DNA of 64,000 nt, taken from contig NC_092186.1 in the NCBI RefSeq assembly GCF_043641665.1, positions 769,501 to 833,500 on the forward strand, written 5' to 3'. This stretch comes from Enoplosus armatus. Taxonomy: Eukaryota; Chordata; Actinopteri; Centrarchiformes; Enoplosidae. The notes beneath the pieces are model-generated. The model saw only the letters and a list, made by a program, of their open reading frames with translations, did no database searches and was not told where the DNA came from. This document shows, in pieces, positions 49,701 to 62,067 of this stretch; the stretch's first letter is position 1; each line of letters begins with the position of its first letter. Both the position numbers and the translations under genes were made by a program.

Positions 49701-52700
49701 AGCCGCTGTTCAAAGCACGTCTCCTCTTCCTGATGTCAGTGTTACTGGGTGGAGTTTTATCATCACTAAATTAAAACAGGTTGCAGCTCACAAACTAGTT
49801 CTGACGTAGAGATTAGTTGTTACTAAATATTTACAGGTGTGACTGTCGTGTAGCTAACTGAACTAGCTCCCAAAGCTAACATTAGCATGCTAATATCTGA
49901 GCCATTCAAAGTGAATGAGGTAATATGGAGGATGGTCAACATATCTGACCTGAAACTTAACGAAATGTCCATGAACAATGCTTGTGAAGTAGTGTGAAAT
50001 AGTCAGTACTGTTAATGAGTTGATATTACTAGGTTTGGTTTGAGTGTCAGACTCTTTCGTATGGCTGCTGTTTGTAATCTGCTCATGTGCTGCAGCAGGA
50101 GGACACGATGATGTCACAGCCAGCATGTGTTCACCACCTGATCACCTGGCAGGTCATCAGGTCAGATCCAGGATCACTCAGCCCGGGGTGAGTAAGACCC
50201 TTATGACACGAATACTAACTAATACACCATGTTGTAATTTAATATTACCTAAACATGGAGATACATGCTGCCAGAGTATCCAGGAGTTCATGTGGGTCAC
50301 ATTCAAACAAAACCTTTGCTGGTTCAGTGAAGTTCATAAATACCACAAAGTTTTGTATTTACTGCAACAAAAAGATGGTGTTTATTTTTATTATTAAGAA
50401 AATAAATCATCCTGTGAAATCAGGATCAATTAATACACACAAAGACCAGATCCATCCCTGGAGTTTGTGACATGTATGCTTTATGTTTTGCTCTAACGGT
50501 TCTTATTTATGGGGTGCTTTCACAACTGTAGTTTGGTTCATTTGGTATTTGTCTTTTTTAATAGTATAAACTGCTTCTGGACCTCGAATATCATAAATAG
50601 TGAGAAAAAGATGCATCTTGTACTGTAGCATTACAGGAGGGCTGTTACTGTCCGTTCACCACGTTTCACACAGTTTTTAATACAGTTTACAGAGAGCAGA
50701 TCATGCTAATCATGCTGTGATCTACTCACGTAGTCCTGTGGTTTAGTTGTTTTGCTTTCACACCACAATCAAATCGACCAGAGTTCACTTGGAAACTTGT
50801 TGTTTCAGCCCAAACAAACGAAACAGGAGAACAGAGCAGAGTTCCTCTGAACCGAGCCAAACGAGTCAGAGGTGAAAACAGCGTTCTCACACAGAAAAAG
50901 ATTCAAGGAAACCTCTCATTGGTTAGATGTGTCTGGGGTGAGAAAGTAAGTCCTGAAGAAGCTAGTCCAGGTCAGACCTCCATTCATTCTCCTGTGGGCT
51001 GCTAGCAACCGTTTCACCCCAGCATGCAACCTGGCTGCTGGAGTTGTTTGGGTCAGATTGAGGTCGGATCACATTCCCACCACAAGTAAACGGAGACCAC
51101 TTCCTCTAAAGGGTCTCTGTGCGGTTGTTTTGCACCCGAGTGCGACCGCTGTGTTCAGATCTGCTCAAACGAATCGCATCGCAGAGAGAAAACCGCCCGG
51201 AGAAGGAATCAACCGCAATAAACAACAAGGTTTGACTTCTTACAACGACGCTGGACACACAGCTGTAAATAAAGGGGACCAGCAGTCTGTCTAGACTAGT
51301 CAGAGTAGTCATATCACAGGTGTTATTCATAACATTAACACAGTCTGATCCATTCAAGAGTCCCAGTAAACCAGTGAGACCAGCATGAACAAGAACAGGA
51401 CCCTGAAACTGAATTCACACGTCCTGCTGTCACTTATTAAAAGGGCCTATTAGGTGGACCAGTGTTTTCTCACTATAAGTACTGTGTGTACTGTGTGTAC
51501 TGTGTGTACATTCTCACCAGACGGCAGCGTTGATGATCTTCATGACACACTCGTTGATACACTGACAGACGTTGACCAGCGGAGCTCCTCGCTCTCCCAT
51601 CCTGCCCAGCAACAGGCCTACAACAACACAGTTACTATTATTACAACAATAATAAGACAATCTGGTGTGGCTAGTTCAGGCCCAAAACACAAGGGATTAT
51701 GGGTAGAAGAATGAGAAGCTGTCAGGACTGATGCCTATAATCAGCTACAGACTACAGAAACGTTTATGACCGGAGGTTTCTGGAGACCGTCCTCACCCAT
51801 AGTGGCGGAGAAGATGACGATGCCGAGGACGTTCATCTGTTGGCTGCTGCCGGGACTCGTCTTGTACATGATCTCCGGGGGCGGGGTCAGCTCCAGGTAC
51901 ACCGTCCGACCTTGAGGGTTGATCTCATCGGGGAAGACGTAGACGAAGTTCGGCTGGACGGTTCTGGTCGGGGCTTTGAGGATGGGAATCAGGTCCGTTT
52001 TGTACTGAAGAAACACAGTCGGGTTTGTTACAGGAAGTGATAAACTTTATGTGTTCTGAATGAGTCCTGGACTCCCGGCTGCCCTCTCACCTGCTGAAAC
52101 GTGGCCTCGATCAGATTAGAGGGAACCATGTTCCTGTGGAGGGAACAAGAGACACATGATTGTTCACAAAGCAGATCAGCTGTGATTTCAAAACAAATAC
52201 TTGAACCTGAGTTTATAAGCAGAATAATCAGAACACATAAAGCAACTTGTTACCATCCAACACATCAAGCAAACGAATGAGTCCTGCAGCAGCTGCAGCT
52301 CTCATCGTACTGTGACCACATCAAAACACGGGACCAGGGACCCTGAACCCTGAACCCTGAACCCTGAATAATTGGGTCCGCTGTTCCCCCCGAGACTTTT
52401 TCATCTTATAATCCTCTGTGTCGTCCGAGAGGAGTCCCCGTCGGACATTTGTAAATGTCCATGGTGTTTTTTGGGCATGGTTTGGTGGGTTTGGTCTGGG
52501 TCTTATCTACAGGTACTATTATTATTAATAATAATAATAATAATAATCACAGAGGCTGTTCCAGACACAATTACACTCAAACAGATGAAAGTTTGCTGCC
52601 ACAGTGAAGAAGTAGTTGTATAAATAAAATGACAGTAAATATTGTACACTGATCTGAGACACACGGATATCAGTGGTATAAAGTACATTTACTGAAGTAC

Positions 52701-53105
52701 TGTATTTAAGTACAAGTAATTAGAGGTATTACTTGAGTATTTTTGTTTCATGCTACTTCCTGCTTCTACTTCACTACATTTATCTGACAGCTTTCATTTC
52801 TAGTGAGCATCGTTTTACATTGAAGCCTCAGTCCGTCAATAAATCAGAAGGTTTCATTTAAAGTGAGCAGTTTGAGGCTCGCAGAGGTCAGACGGCAGGA
52901 AGGTAAACACAGACCTTTGAGATCACCTGACCTGCAGCACAGGTCAGAGGTCAACAGGATGATGATGCGTTGGACCTGCCAACGTGCAGCAGCAGAGATC
53001 ATTGCATCGCACCGCCGCTGACTCAGTTAATCTGTCACTCATCCCTGCAGGATTACTAAAAATATACTAATCAGCCCGGCCTGTAATTGGATTGATGTGT
53101 GTGAG

Positions 53106-53169
<64 letters not shown>

Positions 53170-53812
53170 GTTCAGCTGACTGACGGCCTGTTGGACACTG
53201 GGTTTCTACAAACTGATCATTATTTTCATTAATAATAAATGATGAACATCCATCGTGACTTCAGCCGAAATCAGTAATGATGAAATCACGTCATGACAGG
53301 AAGTGAAGTGAGGTCGTCATCTCTGAGACCCCCACCAGAAGTTAGAACCCTGACGATGCTTTAAACACTTTATTCTAAAAGCTAATGTTTATGTTAAACC
53401 AGCTGGAGCAGGTGGAGGTGGAGCCCTTTATAATCGGCTGGTACCATGCATTTAGTACTGCAGCTCCGCGGGGCTCCTGACCGCAGAGACCAGGACCACT
53501 TCATCAGGTTTTGTGATGATGCAGCCAAACTCAGTTTACTGACAACAGATTCAGACATGAAGGCAGAGACAGAAGAGGCTGTGCAGGATGTGAGGACGGC
53601 ACGTCTGCTGGTGAGATGGAGGGTGTGTATGTTCTGGTGTTCATAGATCTGTGTGTGATACTGTGAACTGTTACGTCAGCTGACACATTTCTCCAAAGGG
53701 ACACAAGAAAGACTAATCTGATCGAATCGAATCGTCTCGACGGATCAATTCTTCCTGGAAAGACAGTTGACAGAGAAATGGCACTATTGTTTACTAACAC
53801 TTAAGTGTCACA

Positions 53813-53866
<54 letters not shown>

Positions 53867-56800
53867 TTTATTTAACTTAAGAAGAACCTGCTGTTCAGCT
53901 GCGATGAAGATCAAAGTTTTATTTAATTTATTTCATTTAACTTTCGGCCATTATCTTAATTATCAATGAATCTGCCGATTGGTTTCTCAATGAATTCATT
54001 GTTTTATCTATTTAATTAAACTAGATGTTGGAATATCATTTATTTATTTGGATAAAAAAGTCTTCAAATATCTTTGTCCAAAGAGACTCAGTTTACTGAG
54101 ATATAAAACATCCAGAGGATGATTGACAGTTTGTGGCTGATAATCGACTGAAATGATCAGCAACTAGTCGACAAACTCGACTGCCGTGCAGCAAACAGCA
54201 GCGTCACAGACAGACACTCGTGTCAAGTTCATTCTTCTTCTTCTTCTCTCCATAATCCTCATTTCTGTCACAGCGTTCATGTGTGATTTATCTGACTTGG
54301 CTCTAAATAACATGATGTGAACGCAGCATCCAAACACTAACGTCATCACGTCTCCCCGTCCTGCCACCTGCAGATCCTGAGCAGATCCTGAGCAGATCCT
54401 GAGCAGCCACTCGAGCGTCTCCCAGAGCAGAAACGCTTTGATTTTATGAAATGTGTTAATCACCACGAGTCTGTTACAGTCTACTTCTTAGTGAAGCGTG
54501 ACCTCCACAGTCTGTCGTGACTGATCCCGGTGTCGCTGTGAGCTCTCTGGATGGAAGTCACTGAATTTGTTGTCCAACACAGTTTCACAGTAAAAGCTTG
54601 GAGGCCGTCTGCTGTCTTCAACCTTGACTGGAAGTCAACACATAGTGTGCGTCATCTTATTCAGGAAAGATGGATTATCTCTATTCTTGCTTACTTGCAG
54701 GTGAAACAATGCCAGCAGTAGAGACAGAAGGATGCTGATTGGCTGTTAGTCACGCCGCTGCTAACAATCTGCAGGCCGCATCATGAATCTGTGCTTTCAC
54801 CTGTTTAAAGAAGTTTCTCCTCATTTTTCATCTTTTTGTTCCCACAAGCAGAAGATCAGAGAGCGACGACACGAGAGCTGCCGCTGTTTCAGCAGGCGTC
54901 CGAGTGTTGATGGTTTTTATGATCAGAATATGTCACAGGAGGGCAGCATATTATCAAAATGACAGTAGAATCAATCAATCAATCAATCAACCATCCGATA
55001 CACTGAGACAGAGACACTGAGGCTGTCCTGGTCCCAGAGAGTCCCGGCTTTGATTTCTTATTGGCCTCTACACATCCACCTTTAAGCTGACCTCTGACCC
55101 CTCTCACCTGATTAGGTCGAGCAGGGCGTCGGCCGAGGTCATGACGGGCCCCCCTCCCAGCCGGTTGCTCTCCATCTCCGTCCCCACGCCGGGTTTGATG
55201 ATGATGACGAGCATGATGCCGACCACCACGGCGATGAAGGTGGTCCACAGGTAGTAGGTGACGGTCAGGACGCCCATCCGGCAGCACGCCTTCGACTCCA
55301 TCGACGACAGACCCGACATCAAACTGCACAAGGGACAGACAGAGAGGACAGAGAAGACAGACAGACAGACAGACAGAGAGGACAGAGAAGACAGACAGAG
55401 AGGACAGACAGAGGGGACAGAGATGACAGAGAGGACAGACAGAGGACAGAGAAGACAGACAAACAGAGAGGACAGACAGACAGACAGAGAGGACAGACAG
55501 ACAGAGAGGACGGACAGACAGAGAGGACAGACAGAGAGGACAGAGAAGACGGTCAGACAGAGGACAGACAGACAGAGAGGACGGACAGACAGAGAGGACA
55601 GACAGAGAGGACAGAGAAGACAGAGAGGACGGACAGACAGAGAGGACGTACAGAGAGGACGGTCAGAGAGGACAGACAGAGAGGACAGAGAAGACGGAGA
55701 GGACGGACAGACAGAGAGGACGTACAGAGAGGACGGTCAGACAAACAGACAGAAATTGTCAAAAAGAAATTGACAGTGAAGTTGACTAAACACTGATTGA
55801 TAGATTGTCTCTCCTCAGCGGGCTGATTTTCAGACAGACTTTGGACACTGTGGTGTCTCCAGGTGTGTGACGTGGCATCGACCTACCTGGACGTGATTAG
55901 AGGAAGAATGAGCATCTTCAACATCCTCATCAGCAGCTCTCCAGGAAAAGAGAAGTAGATCTTTGCCTGCGGTGATAAATGAGAGAGACATTTTAGAAAT
56001 TACACCTCACGTCATCATTTCAAAATAAAAGCTTTAGTTATTAGTAAAATGTACATTTATTTAAGCAGCGTCCAACACAGTGAAGTTACACGCTGGATCA
56101 ATCCAGCAGCTGTGTTGTATTGTACTACTAATATAATAATACTGTAGTATTATGACTCATTCAACTGTCCACAAAAACAAAGCTGGAAGTGAAGTTATAG
56201 GTTGTTGTTGCAGGTCGCGTCTGAAGGAGCTCCAAAGAGACTTACATATATATATACATACATATGTATTATTGTAGTATTGCATTATTTACACATTTAA
56301 ACACTCCATCCTCTCCCTTTAAAACACTGTGCAGCTGTGTTTACTGTGACTGTTATTCAACAAAATATCGACTTGGCGATAAAACTTTGGCTTATGGTTC
56401 TTTAAGTAGGCTATATTTTCATGCTAATACTTTTACGTAAGTCAAATTTGAATGCAGGACTTTTACTTGTATTACTACACTGTGGTATTACTACTTTTAC
56501 TTGAGTAAAAGATCTGAGTTCTTCTGTCACCACTGAAATACAATAAGATCCTTTACTGAAATCAATTGTTCAAATATGGAAACTAAAGAAAACGTCGTCC
56601 TTCTTCTTCTTCGTCTTCACTGTGAGCAGAACGCGTGACGGCTAAACCTGCGACGCTGGAGGACCTTTTAACGCCGGGCAGAAAAGACTGGTTTCTAACT
56701 TCAGTCGGCCTCAGATGGATCAATTCTTCCTGGAACGACAGTTCACAGAGGACCTGCTCTATTTTTAACCAACAGTTACAATGACTGTTATATTACGTAT

Positions 56801-58741
56801 TATCTATTTAAAAGGCTTGAAAATGATTTAACAGTCTGCTGTGATGAAGATAGTAAAATTCTGAATGCAGGACTTTGACTTGTAACTGAGTATTTTAAGA
56901 GTGTGGTATTACTACATGTACTCAAGTTATTATCAAAGATCTGAGTACTTTTTAATGAGACAGAAACGCAGCGATCATTAACTGATGGATCATTTCAGAT
57001 CTAACTCAGTTCGTTGTTCAGTTATTTGATGTAAACGTTATCTTTCAACATAAAATCTAAACACTGTCTCAAAGCCTTCATGTAAATCCTTCAATGGTTT
57101 GTTTCCTGTTGGTCTAAACGTGGTCAAATGTAAACATGCTGAGGCTTAAATGTGCACCATGTTCAAGGCGCCTTAGAGGACACGAGCTCTGCATCTTTAT
57201 TTCCTGCCGTGTTTTATCATTTAACTGGTTTCAGTTTCAGCTGAGAAGACAAGAAGAAGAAAGTGAGAGGCTGACAGCCATTCATTGAATGGAGGGATTA
57301 ATGTTGGTGGATTTGGACGGCTGAAGTCTCCGTCTGTGGCTGTTAATGCTCCCTGACACTGTTTCCCAGAAGAGAGAATCGACGGCTCAATTCAAAGGAA
57401 AGTACCAACATGAGGAGACTTAAGGGTAAATTTAGAGCGTTTTCTTGTAATCCAACACTTTTCACACTGAAACTCTTTGAGTGTGTGAATCTTTGAGCTC
57501 TAACAAACATGTTGAACACATTTCTTTCCTCATAAAACATTTGGAAGAAAAGATTTTTTGAATATTTTAAACCTGCATTGTTAACGTCCGTGTTTGCTAG
57601 CTAGCCGTCTTCTTCTTCCTTGTGTTTGTTAGCACATCGCTGCGTTTCTTTTCTTGTTATTTCTTGTTATCGCCACCACCTGTCTGTTAGCGGAGGAGCA
57701 TGAAACTGTTCGCGTCCTCGTCCACAATACAAACTGTGACCCACAACTAGAAACATTGCTACTAGCATAGCACTACTAGTGGCCAAAACCTCCACAGGCA
57801 ACCGTGAAGGAAAGTGGGGGCTGAATTTTAAGGAAAATATTGACATGGGAGCTTGACAGGAAATTTAAAACTGCAATAGCTTCTTTATTGACCACTTGGG
57901 GGCAACAGAACACGCTGTAAACACATCATCTGACATATTATCACGGAGAAATAGCATTCACGAAAAGAAGTAACGTCTGTTGGAATCGGTGCTAGAAAGC
58001 TAAGTTAACTAGCAAGCTAAGTTAACTAGCCTCTGTTTTCAGAGTTTAAGCTAGTTAGCCTCCCACATTAGCCTTCACCTGAATTCAACCTGAGCATCAC
58101 GGTGGGTCGAATAAAGTGTTGAATATCGTAAAGAGACAGATTGAATCCTTTGTCTAAAATATATGAACAATAGCTGCAGTTGTTATGTTCTTCTACAAAA
58201 AGTCCAGAGAATTCAAATGTCAGTTGAACGTGAGAGCTGGGCGGGACATGTATAAGTGTCTTCATGGGAACATTTTGAGTCCTGTTGGGGAGTTTATACC
58301 AAAGTATCAATGGGAGGTTAAAGGAAACTATAGACACTGGAGCTGAAATGTTAAATTCAGAGGTCCATATCAAGGGAGGACACTAACGGGACAGAATCAA
58401 CACGGAGCAGAGCCCCCGAGTCTGGATGTTAAAGCTAAAACACAGAATAACAGTAGCTGAATCCTTGTGTCCTGACAGGTGAGTCGTACCTGTGTGGACA
58501 GGTGAGTTCCTCTCAGCATGAAGCCCAGCGTGCAGCCGGTGAGCACGGCGATGACCGACAGCGTCAGCAGCCCGTTCGTCTTACAGAAATCCCTCACAGT
58601 CCTAATACAGTCCTTCTTCACCGTCACTTTGACGAAAGTCTTCACTCGGTCCCCCATCGTCCTCCCTGCGTCTCCTGGAACATACGAACTGTGCTCGGAG
58701 CGCGCCTCCTCCTCGCCGCTCGGTAACAGAAGCTCCTCCAT
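46794..58741 (-). CDS. SLC1A excitatory amino-acid transporter, EAAT5/6/7-like
   Basis: Sodium-coupled glutamate/aspartate transporter of the plasma membrane. Eleven exons: 58741-58490, 55966-55887, 55323-55108, 52133-52091, 52004-51797, 51617-51518, 49279-49046, 48965-48771, 48612-48478, 47976-47874, 46964-46794. They sum to 1,737 bp (578 residues) with every phase matching. Landmarks: [19 protein letters not shown]; the HP1 loop [10 protein letters not shown], formed across a splice junction; [30 protein letters not shown] (HP2); [11 protein letters not shown]; and [12 protein letters not shown], whose second Arg is the one that binds the acidic side chain, arguing for an EAAT rather than a neutral ASCT transporter. 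[20 protein letters not shown] and [14 protein letters not shown] resemble EAAT5 (SLC1A7) much more than EAAT1-4. It could be slc1a7 or one of the EAAT6/7 genes (slc1a8/9) lost in mammals. The start was set at [20 protein letters not shown] downstream is an alternative. Confidence 0.9.
47045..47135 (+). repeat. GCTAAGCTAGGCTA-type dispersed repeat
   Basis: Contains gccaggaccaggctagctg, tttccccctgcttccagtct and ttatgctatgctaggctac. It resembles the copies at 33.5, 38.7 and 44.8 kb. Confidence 0.7.
48052..48259. mobile_element. 208-bp MITE with TTAA target duplication, piggyBac-like
   Basis: The element is flanked by TTAA at 48052-48055 and 48256-48259 and has perfect 12-base terminal inverted repeats, CCTCCTAAGACC (48056-48067) and GGTCTTAGGAGG (48244-48255). 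It has no coding capacity. TTAA targets are the mark of piggyBac-type transposons. It sits in an intron of the EAAT gene, between the exons at 48,478 and 47,976. Confidence 0.85.
49325..49432 (+). repeat. Dispersed repeat copy (GGTGGCGCTAGA family)
   Basis: gtttgtcctgaaggtggcgc, then agaagaaagatcat and ctggggagcagg, matching the copy at 41,590-41,710. It lies in an intron of the EAAT gene. Confidence 0.75.
52673..52800 (+). repeat. Dispersed AGTACTTGTACTT repeat copy
   Basis: agtggtataaagtacattta, ctgaagtactgtatttaagt, then cttctacttcactacatttatctgacagc. It lies in an intron of the EAAT gene. Confidence 0.8.
53111..53168. repeat. (GT)n microsatellite
   Basis: About 29 GT units in an EAAT intron. 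Confidence 0.95.
53818..53864. repeat. (TA)n microsatellite
   Basis: About 23 TA units in an EAAT intron. Confidence 0.95.
55334..55745. repeat. GACAGACAGAGAGGA array next to an EAAT acceptor
   Basis: About 410 bases of interleaved GACA, GAGA and GAGGACA units. On the transcribed (minus) strand it is a pyrimidine-rich CTGTCTCTCTGTCC array ending in gtcccttgtgcag just before the exon at 55323. A 171-codon plus-strand open frame through it is an artefact of period structure. Confidence 0.92.
55967..58489 (-). other. EAAT gene first intron, no exon seen
   Basis: Non-coding, with two dispersed repeat fragments (56,411-56,951). At about 57,750-58,070 is a stretch (ttgaccacttgggggcaaca, gctaagttaactagc) that looks like another teleost repeat. 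No further open frame of interest. Confidence 0.5.
56411..56951. repeat. Two dispersed AGTACTTGTACTT repeat fragments
   Basis: Fragments at 56,411-56,535 (aatgcaggacttttacttgt, then gagtaaaagatctgagt) and 56,862-56,951 (gaatgcaggactttgacttg, then aagatctgagtac) share the same order of motifs with the copy at 9,426-9,541. Confidence 0.75.
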
Positions 58742-59182
58742 GCCTCCCAAGTCTTCCTCTCTGTCTCTTTGCGGTTGGCAGGGTGACAAACCTGAGAGCG
58801 CCAAGGCGAGCTAACCTTTTCCACTGAAGGATTAAATCATCACGGTGTGATCAGGGCCAACGGCAGCCCTGCAGGCCGGCTGCAGGCAGGCAGGCAGACT
58901 TACAGGCACTAAGAGGCTTAAAGAGGTGGAACAACACCTCACACGCCTTTGTTGTGGTATCTGGTCCTGCTGCTGGACCAGATCCTGTTGTTGTTTCTGA
59001 ATACTCCTTTTGGCTGAACTGTCAGGGTCAAGAAGTCAACAGAGAGGTCAGAGGATGCTGCAGGTTTACACAGAGCCGTTTGTGAATGTGTACAAAAGAT
59101 CTTTAAAAACCACCACAGGTGGAAGAAGTCCTCAGATCTGTTACTTAAAGCTACAGTAGGCAAGATTATTGAATTTGGATTT

Positions 59183-59379
59183 AGTCTTTTAAAAAAACTG
59201 GACCAGGTCTGAATCAAACGACCAATCAGGGTTAGCTAGCACGTAGCCAATCACATCGACTCTCTACAAACACGGCTTCTATGGAAGGTTCCACCTTCTG
59301 GTTTGGACTCAGAACACAGAACCCCTGATTACCCTGACTGGCTGTTTGATTCAGACCTGGTCCAGTTTTTTAAAAGACT
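59183..59379. mobile_element. Fold-back (MITE-like) element with about 50-bp inverted arms
   Basis: The left arm 59183-59234 (agtcttttaaaaaaactgga, ccaggtctgaatcaaac, ...caatcagggtta) is the near-perfect reverse complement of the right arm 59330-59379 (taccctgactggctgtttga, ...cctggtccag, ttttttaaaagact). The two arms are separated by about 95 bases. There is no coding capacity. Target-site duplication is not clear. Confidence 0.8.
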
Positions 59380-59419
59380 ACATACAAAAGGGACGGATGC
59401 TCACAGACACACATTTTTA

Positions 59420-59742
59420 ACTACAGACTGTCAGACTGACAGACTACAGACTGTCAGGCTAACCACAGACTGTCAGACTACAGACCGTCAGGCTGACCAC
59501 AGACTGTCAGACTACAGACTAACTACAGACTGTCAGACTAGACTGTCAGACTACAGACTGTCATATTACGGACTGTCAGACTGACCAGACTGTCAGAGTA
59601 CAGACTGTCAGGCTGACCACAGACTGTCAGACTACAGACTGTCAGACTAGACTGTCAGTCTACAGACTGACTACAGACTTTCAGACTACAGACTAGACTG
59701 TCAGACTACAGACTTGTCAGACTACAGACTGTCAGACTACAG
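59420..59742. repeat. CTACAGACTGTCAGA tandem array
   Basis: About 20 imperfect copies of a 15-17 base unit (ctacagactgtcaga), with ggctgacca variants, directly beside the fold-back element. Confidence 0.92.
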
Positions 59743-61003
59743 TAGTCCAGTGATTCCGGAGTCTGGCATCAAACTACTAATTTTAAAAAGGTGCCAACAG
59801 ATCTGAGTGGACTGAGTTGATGTTCAGGTTCAGACTGATCAGAAAATCCTTCTCACATTTAGTTAAATCGCTGAGTTCCAGCTCTATAATCTGTAGACGG
59901 AGCTCTTATTGATCACATTACAGCCGACCTAAACTCAGGGACCGATTCAGTGGTCCAGATCGTGATGTTCGGGTTTGTCAGTTGTCTTTAAGTGTGTCAA
60001 TAAACAATCAAACTCTGGTGGATCAGCACTAATCCAATCAGGGCTGTTAGAGGCTGGCGTCATGTCGGGATCAGGTCTGATGGGTCAGGATGCGACGCAA
60101 TGGTGAACCTGCAGGTCCAACACAAACTCACACAAAGACCAGACCTGCAGCCAGACAGGCATGAACTGACTTTCCTGCATGTTGTTTCCCTCAAACTGAC
60201 GAGTTAACTCCCCAAATGACTCAGCAGACTGAAAGGAGTTCATCTCCAACTTAAAGCTCCTCTGAGGAGGTTTTCAACAACTCTGATTTTGGTATTTTAG
60301 TGACTCCTGGTGGTCGTATCAAATAAAGACAACGGATAGAACAGTCAGCCCGTGGTGAAATCAGTGGTTTTTAAATTCAGCAGTGCAAGAAAGAAAGAAA
60401 GAAGGTACTGATGTTTAGCTGGTAAAGGTCCAAACTACTAGTGTTGTGACGGCTCGCCCTGCTATCGCTCCAGTCACTGACTCCAGGACTGAGGATCTCT
60501 CGGAGGTTAATCTGCAGCACGGCACCTGGACCACATGTATATTATTGTTACCTGTGATTCAATAAAGTGTCTGCGTCGACTCGTCTTTGGTCAAAATCTT
60601 TCAGGATGAACGACGATGAGCAGCAGCCTGAAGGAGAAACATGAAACACACCAGGGTAAGATGAACTTACACGTGACCAAAGTTTGAGAAACTGAACAAA
60701 AAGACTGCAGCCAGAACATTAAGTTTGACATTAAAATGGGAATTTGTCATTTGAACATTAAAACTTCTTAAATAATGAACAGCAGTTAAAGAGGTTTAAG
60801 TAAACAGCAGGTTAATGATGAATATTAATATCTAATGTTTAACAGAGATCACAGTGTGGAAACACTGAGGAGAACAACGCAGAACCAGATAACATCAGTA
60901 CAAATGCAGAAACACAGCTGGGAGGGCTCCCAACACACCGACCTCATGTATCTGCAACCACATGACCATGGTGTCAAGTTTGCCTTTTATATTATATTAC
61001 CTG

Positions 61004-61037
<34 letters not shown>

Positions 61038-61282
61038 AGCCATCCTTAAATAAGTTTGATAATTATCGGTTTAATGTCAACTAACAAATAACAAATATGA
61101 GACAACGATGACATGGCACGAACCATCATAAACACAAAACAGTGAAAATGTCCTAAAAATAAAGATGTGATGGACTGAAGTATCCCGACTGTCTTTAAAG
61201 GCTCCGGTGTTTTTACAGTTTTAAGTGGCTCCATGTGGAGCAGGTTCATTAAAGAGTGATGCAATGCCTTAATATATATTCT

Positions 61283-61440
61283 ACTTCGCAGCTGTGGAAA
61301 GTGACAAAGTACAATTACTCACATACTGTACTTTTATGAGATACTTGAGTATTTCTATTTTATTCTACTCCAATACATCTCAGAGGCAAATATTGTACTT
61401 TTCACTCCACTACATTTATTTGACAGCTATAGTTACTTTG
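61283..61440 (+). repeat. Dispersed AGTACTTGTACTT repeat copy
   Basis: agctgtggaaagtgacaaag, then gtactttt, gagtatttctatttta and ccactacatttatttgacagc. Intergenic. Confidence 0.8.
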
Positions 61441-61870
61441 CAGATTAAGATTGTAATACAAAATATTAACAAATAAATTAGATACTATTACAGATTAAAC
61501 TACCCAGCAGTATATAAAGTCATCAAAAGGAGCTTCACCAGCTGCAGCATTAAAGTGATGAACACATGAATGCATCGATAATTATAATCAATAGTATAAT
61601 ATATATTCTTCTGTATACAGAGTACTTACAGAGTACTTTTACTCTCGTCCTCTGTTTTGTTAGCAGCTTGTGACCTGACACACCGTCCTGCCAGACTTGC
61701 AGGCTACTCCCACCATCGACAGGTGGTGGCGCTAACGTGCCAAGGAAAGTAGGAATGCGCCAACAAAGGCAGACAAGAAGAAGACTGCAAGTAAACATGG
61801 ATGTAAACAATTTAGTTTCAAATTTCTTCCAAAAATCAGCTTTAAAGGTTCTACGAAGACAAAATACATT

Positions 61871-61891
61871 GGGGGGGGGGGGGGGGGGGGG
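61871..61891. repeat. Homopolymer of about 21 G
   Basis: An uninterrupted G run. Exact length is uncertain because such tracts are prone to sequencing and assembly error. Confidence 0.85.
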
Positions 61892-62067
61892 TCTTCTCAA
61901 TAACTAACTTGAATTTCTTAAATTTGTTCCCTTCAGAGGACAATAAATAGTTTGTGTTCATCCAGCTGCTCCAGATGTTTCTGCCTCTCACAGCTGGAGC
62001 TGAGCCTTTATGGAGTTATGAGTTTTCCTTTGGTATTGCTGTGCTGTGTCCGTGCACTTCCTGTCTG

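Larger units (their letters stand above)
52134..55107 (-). other. EAAT gene intron, no exon seen
   Basis: Contains a dispersed repeat copy (52,673-52,800), (GT)n at 53,111-53,168, (TA)n at 53,818-53,864 and a triple agatcctgagc direct repeat near 54,373-54,405. Open frames of 60-100 codons have no support. Confidence 0.55.
58742..62067. other. EAAT gene 5' flank and slc39a3 downstream space
   Basis: Intergenic. It holds the fold-back element (59,183-59,379), the CAGACTGT array (59,420-59,742), (AAT)n at about 61,004-61,035, a dispersed repeat copy (61,283-61,440) and a run of about 21 G (61,871-61,891). The EAAT promoter should lie just above 58,750. No clear core element was seen. Confidence 0.5.

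Noticed and set aside
55258..55773. 171-codon plus-strand open frame rich in DRQTERTD
   Set aside because: Translation of the GACAGACAGAGAGGA array running on from antisense of EAAT exon 3.
58742..58804. Upstream extension of the EAAT protein (ALSGLSPCQPQRDRE)
   Set aside because: The frame is open but its first codon is TTG. The first ATG in frame is at 58741-58739, chosen as the start.
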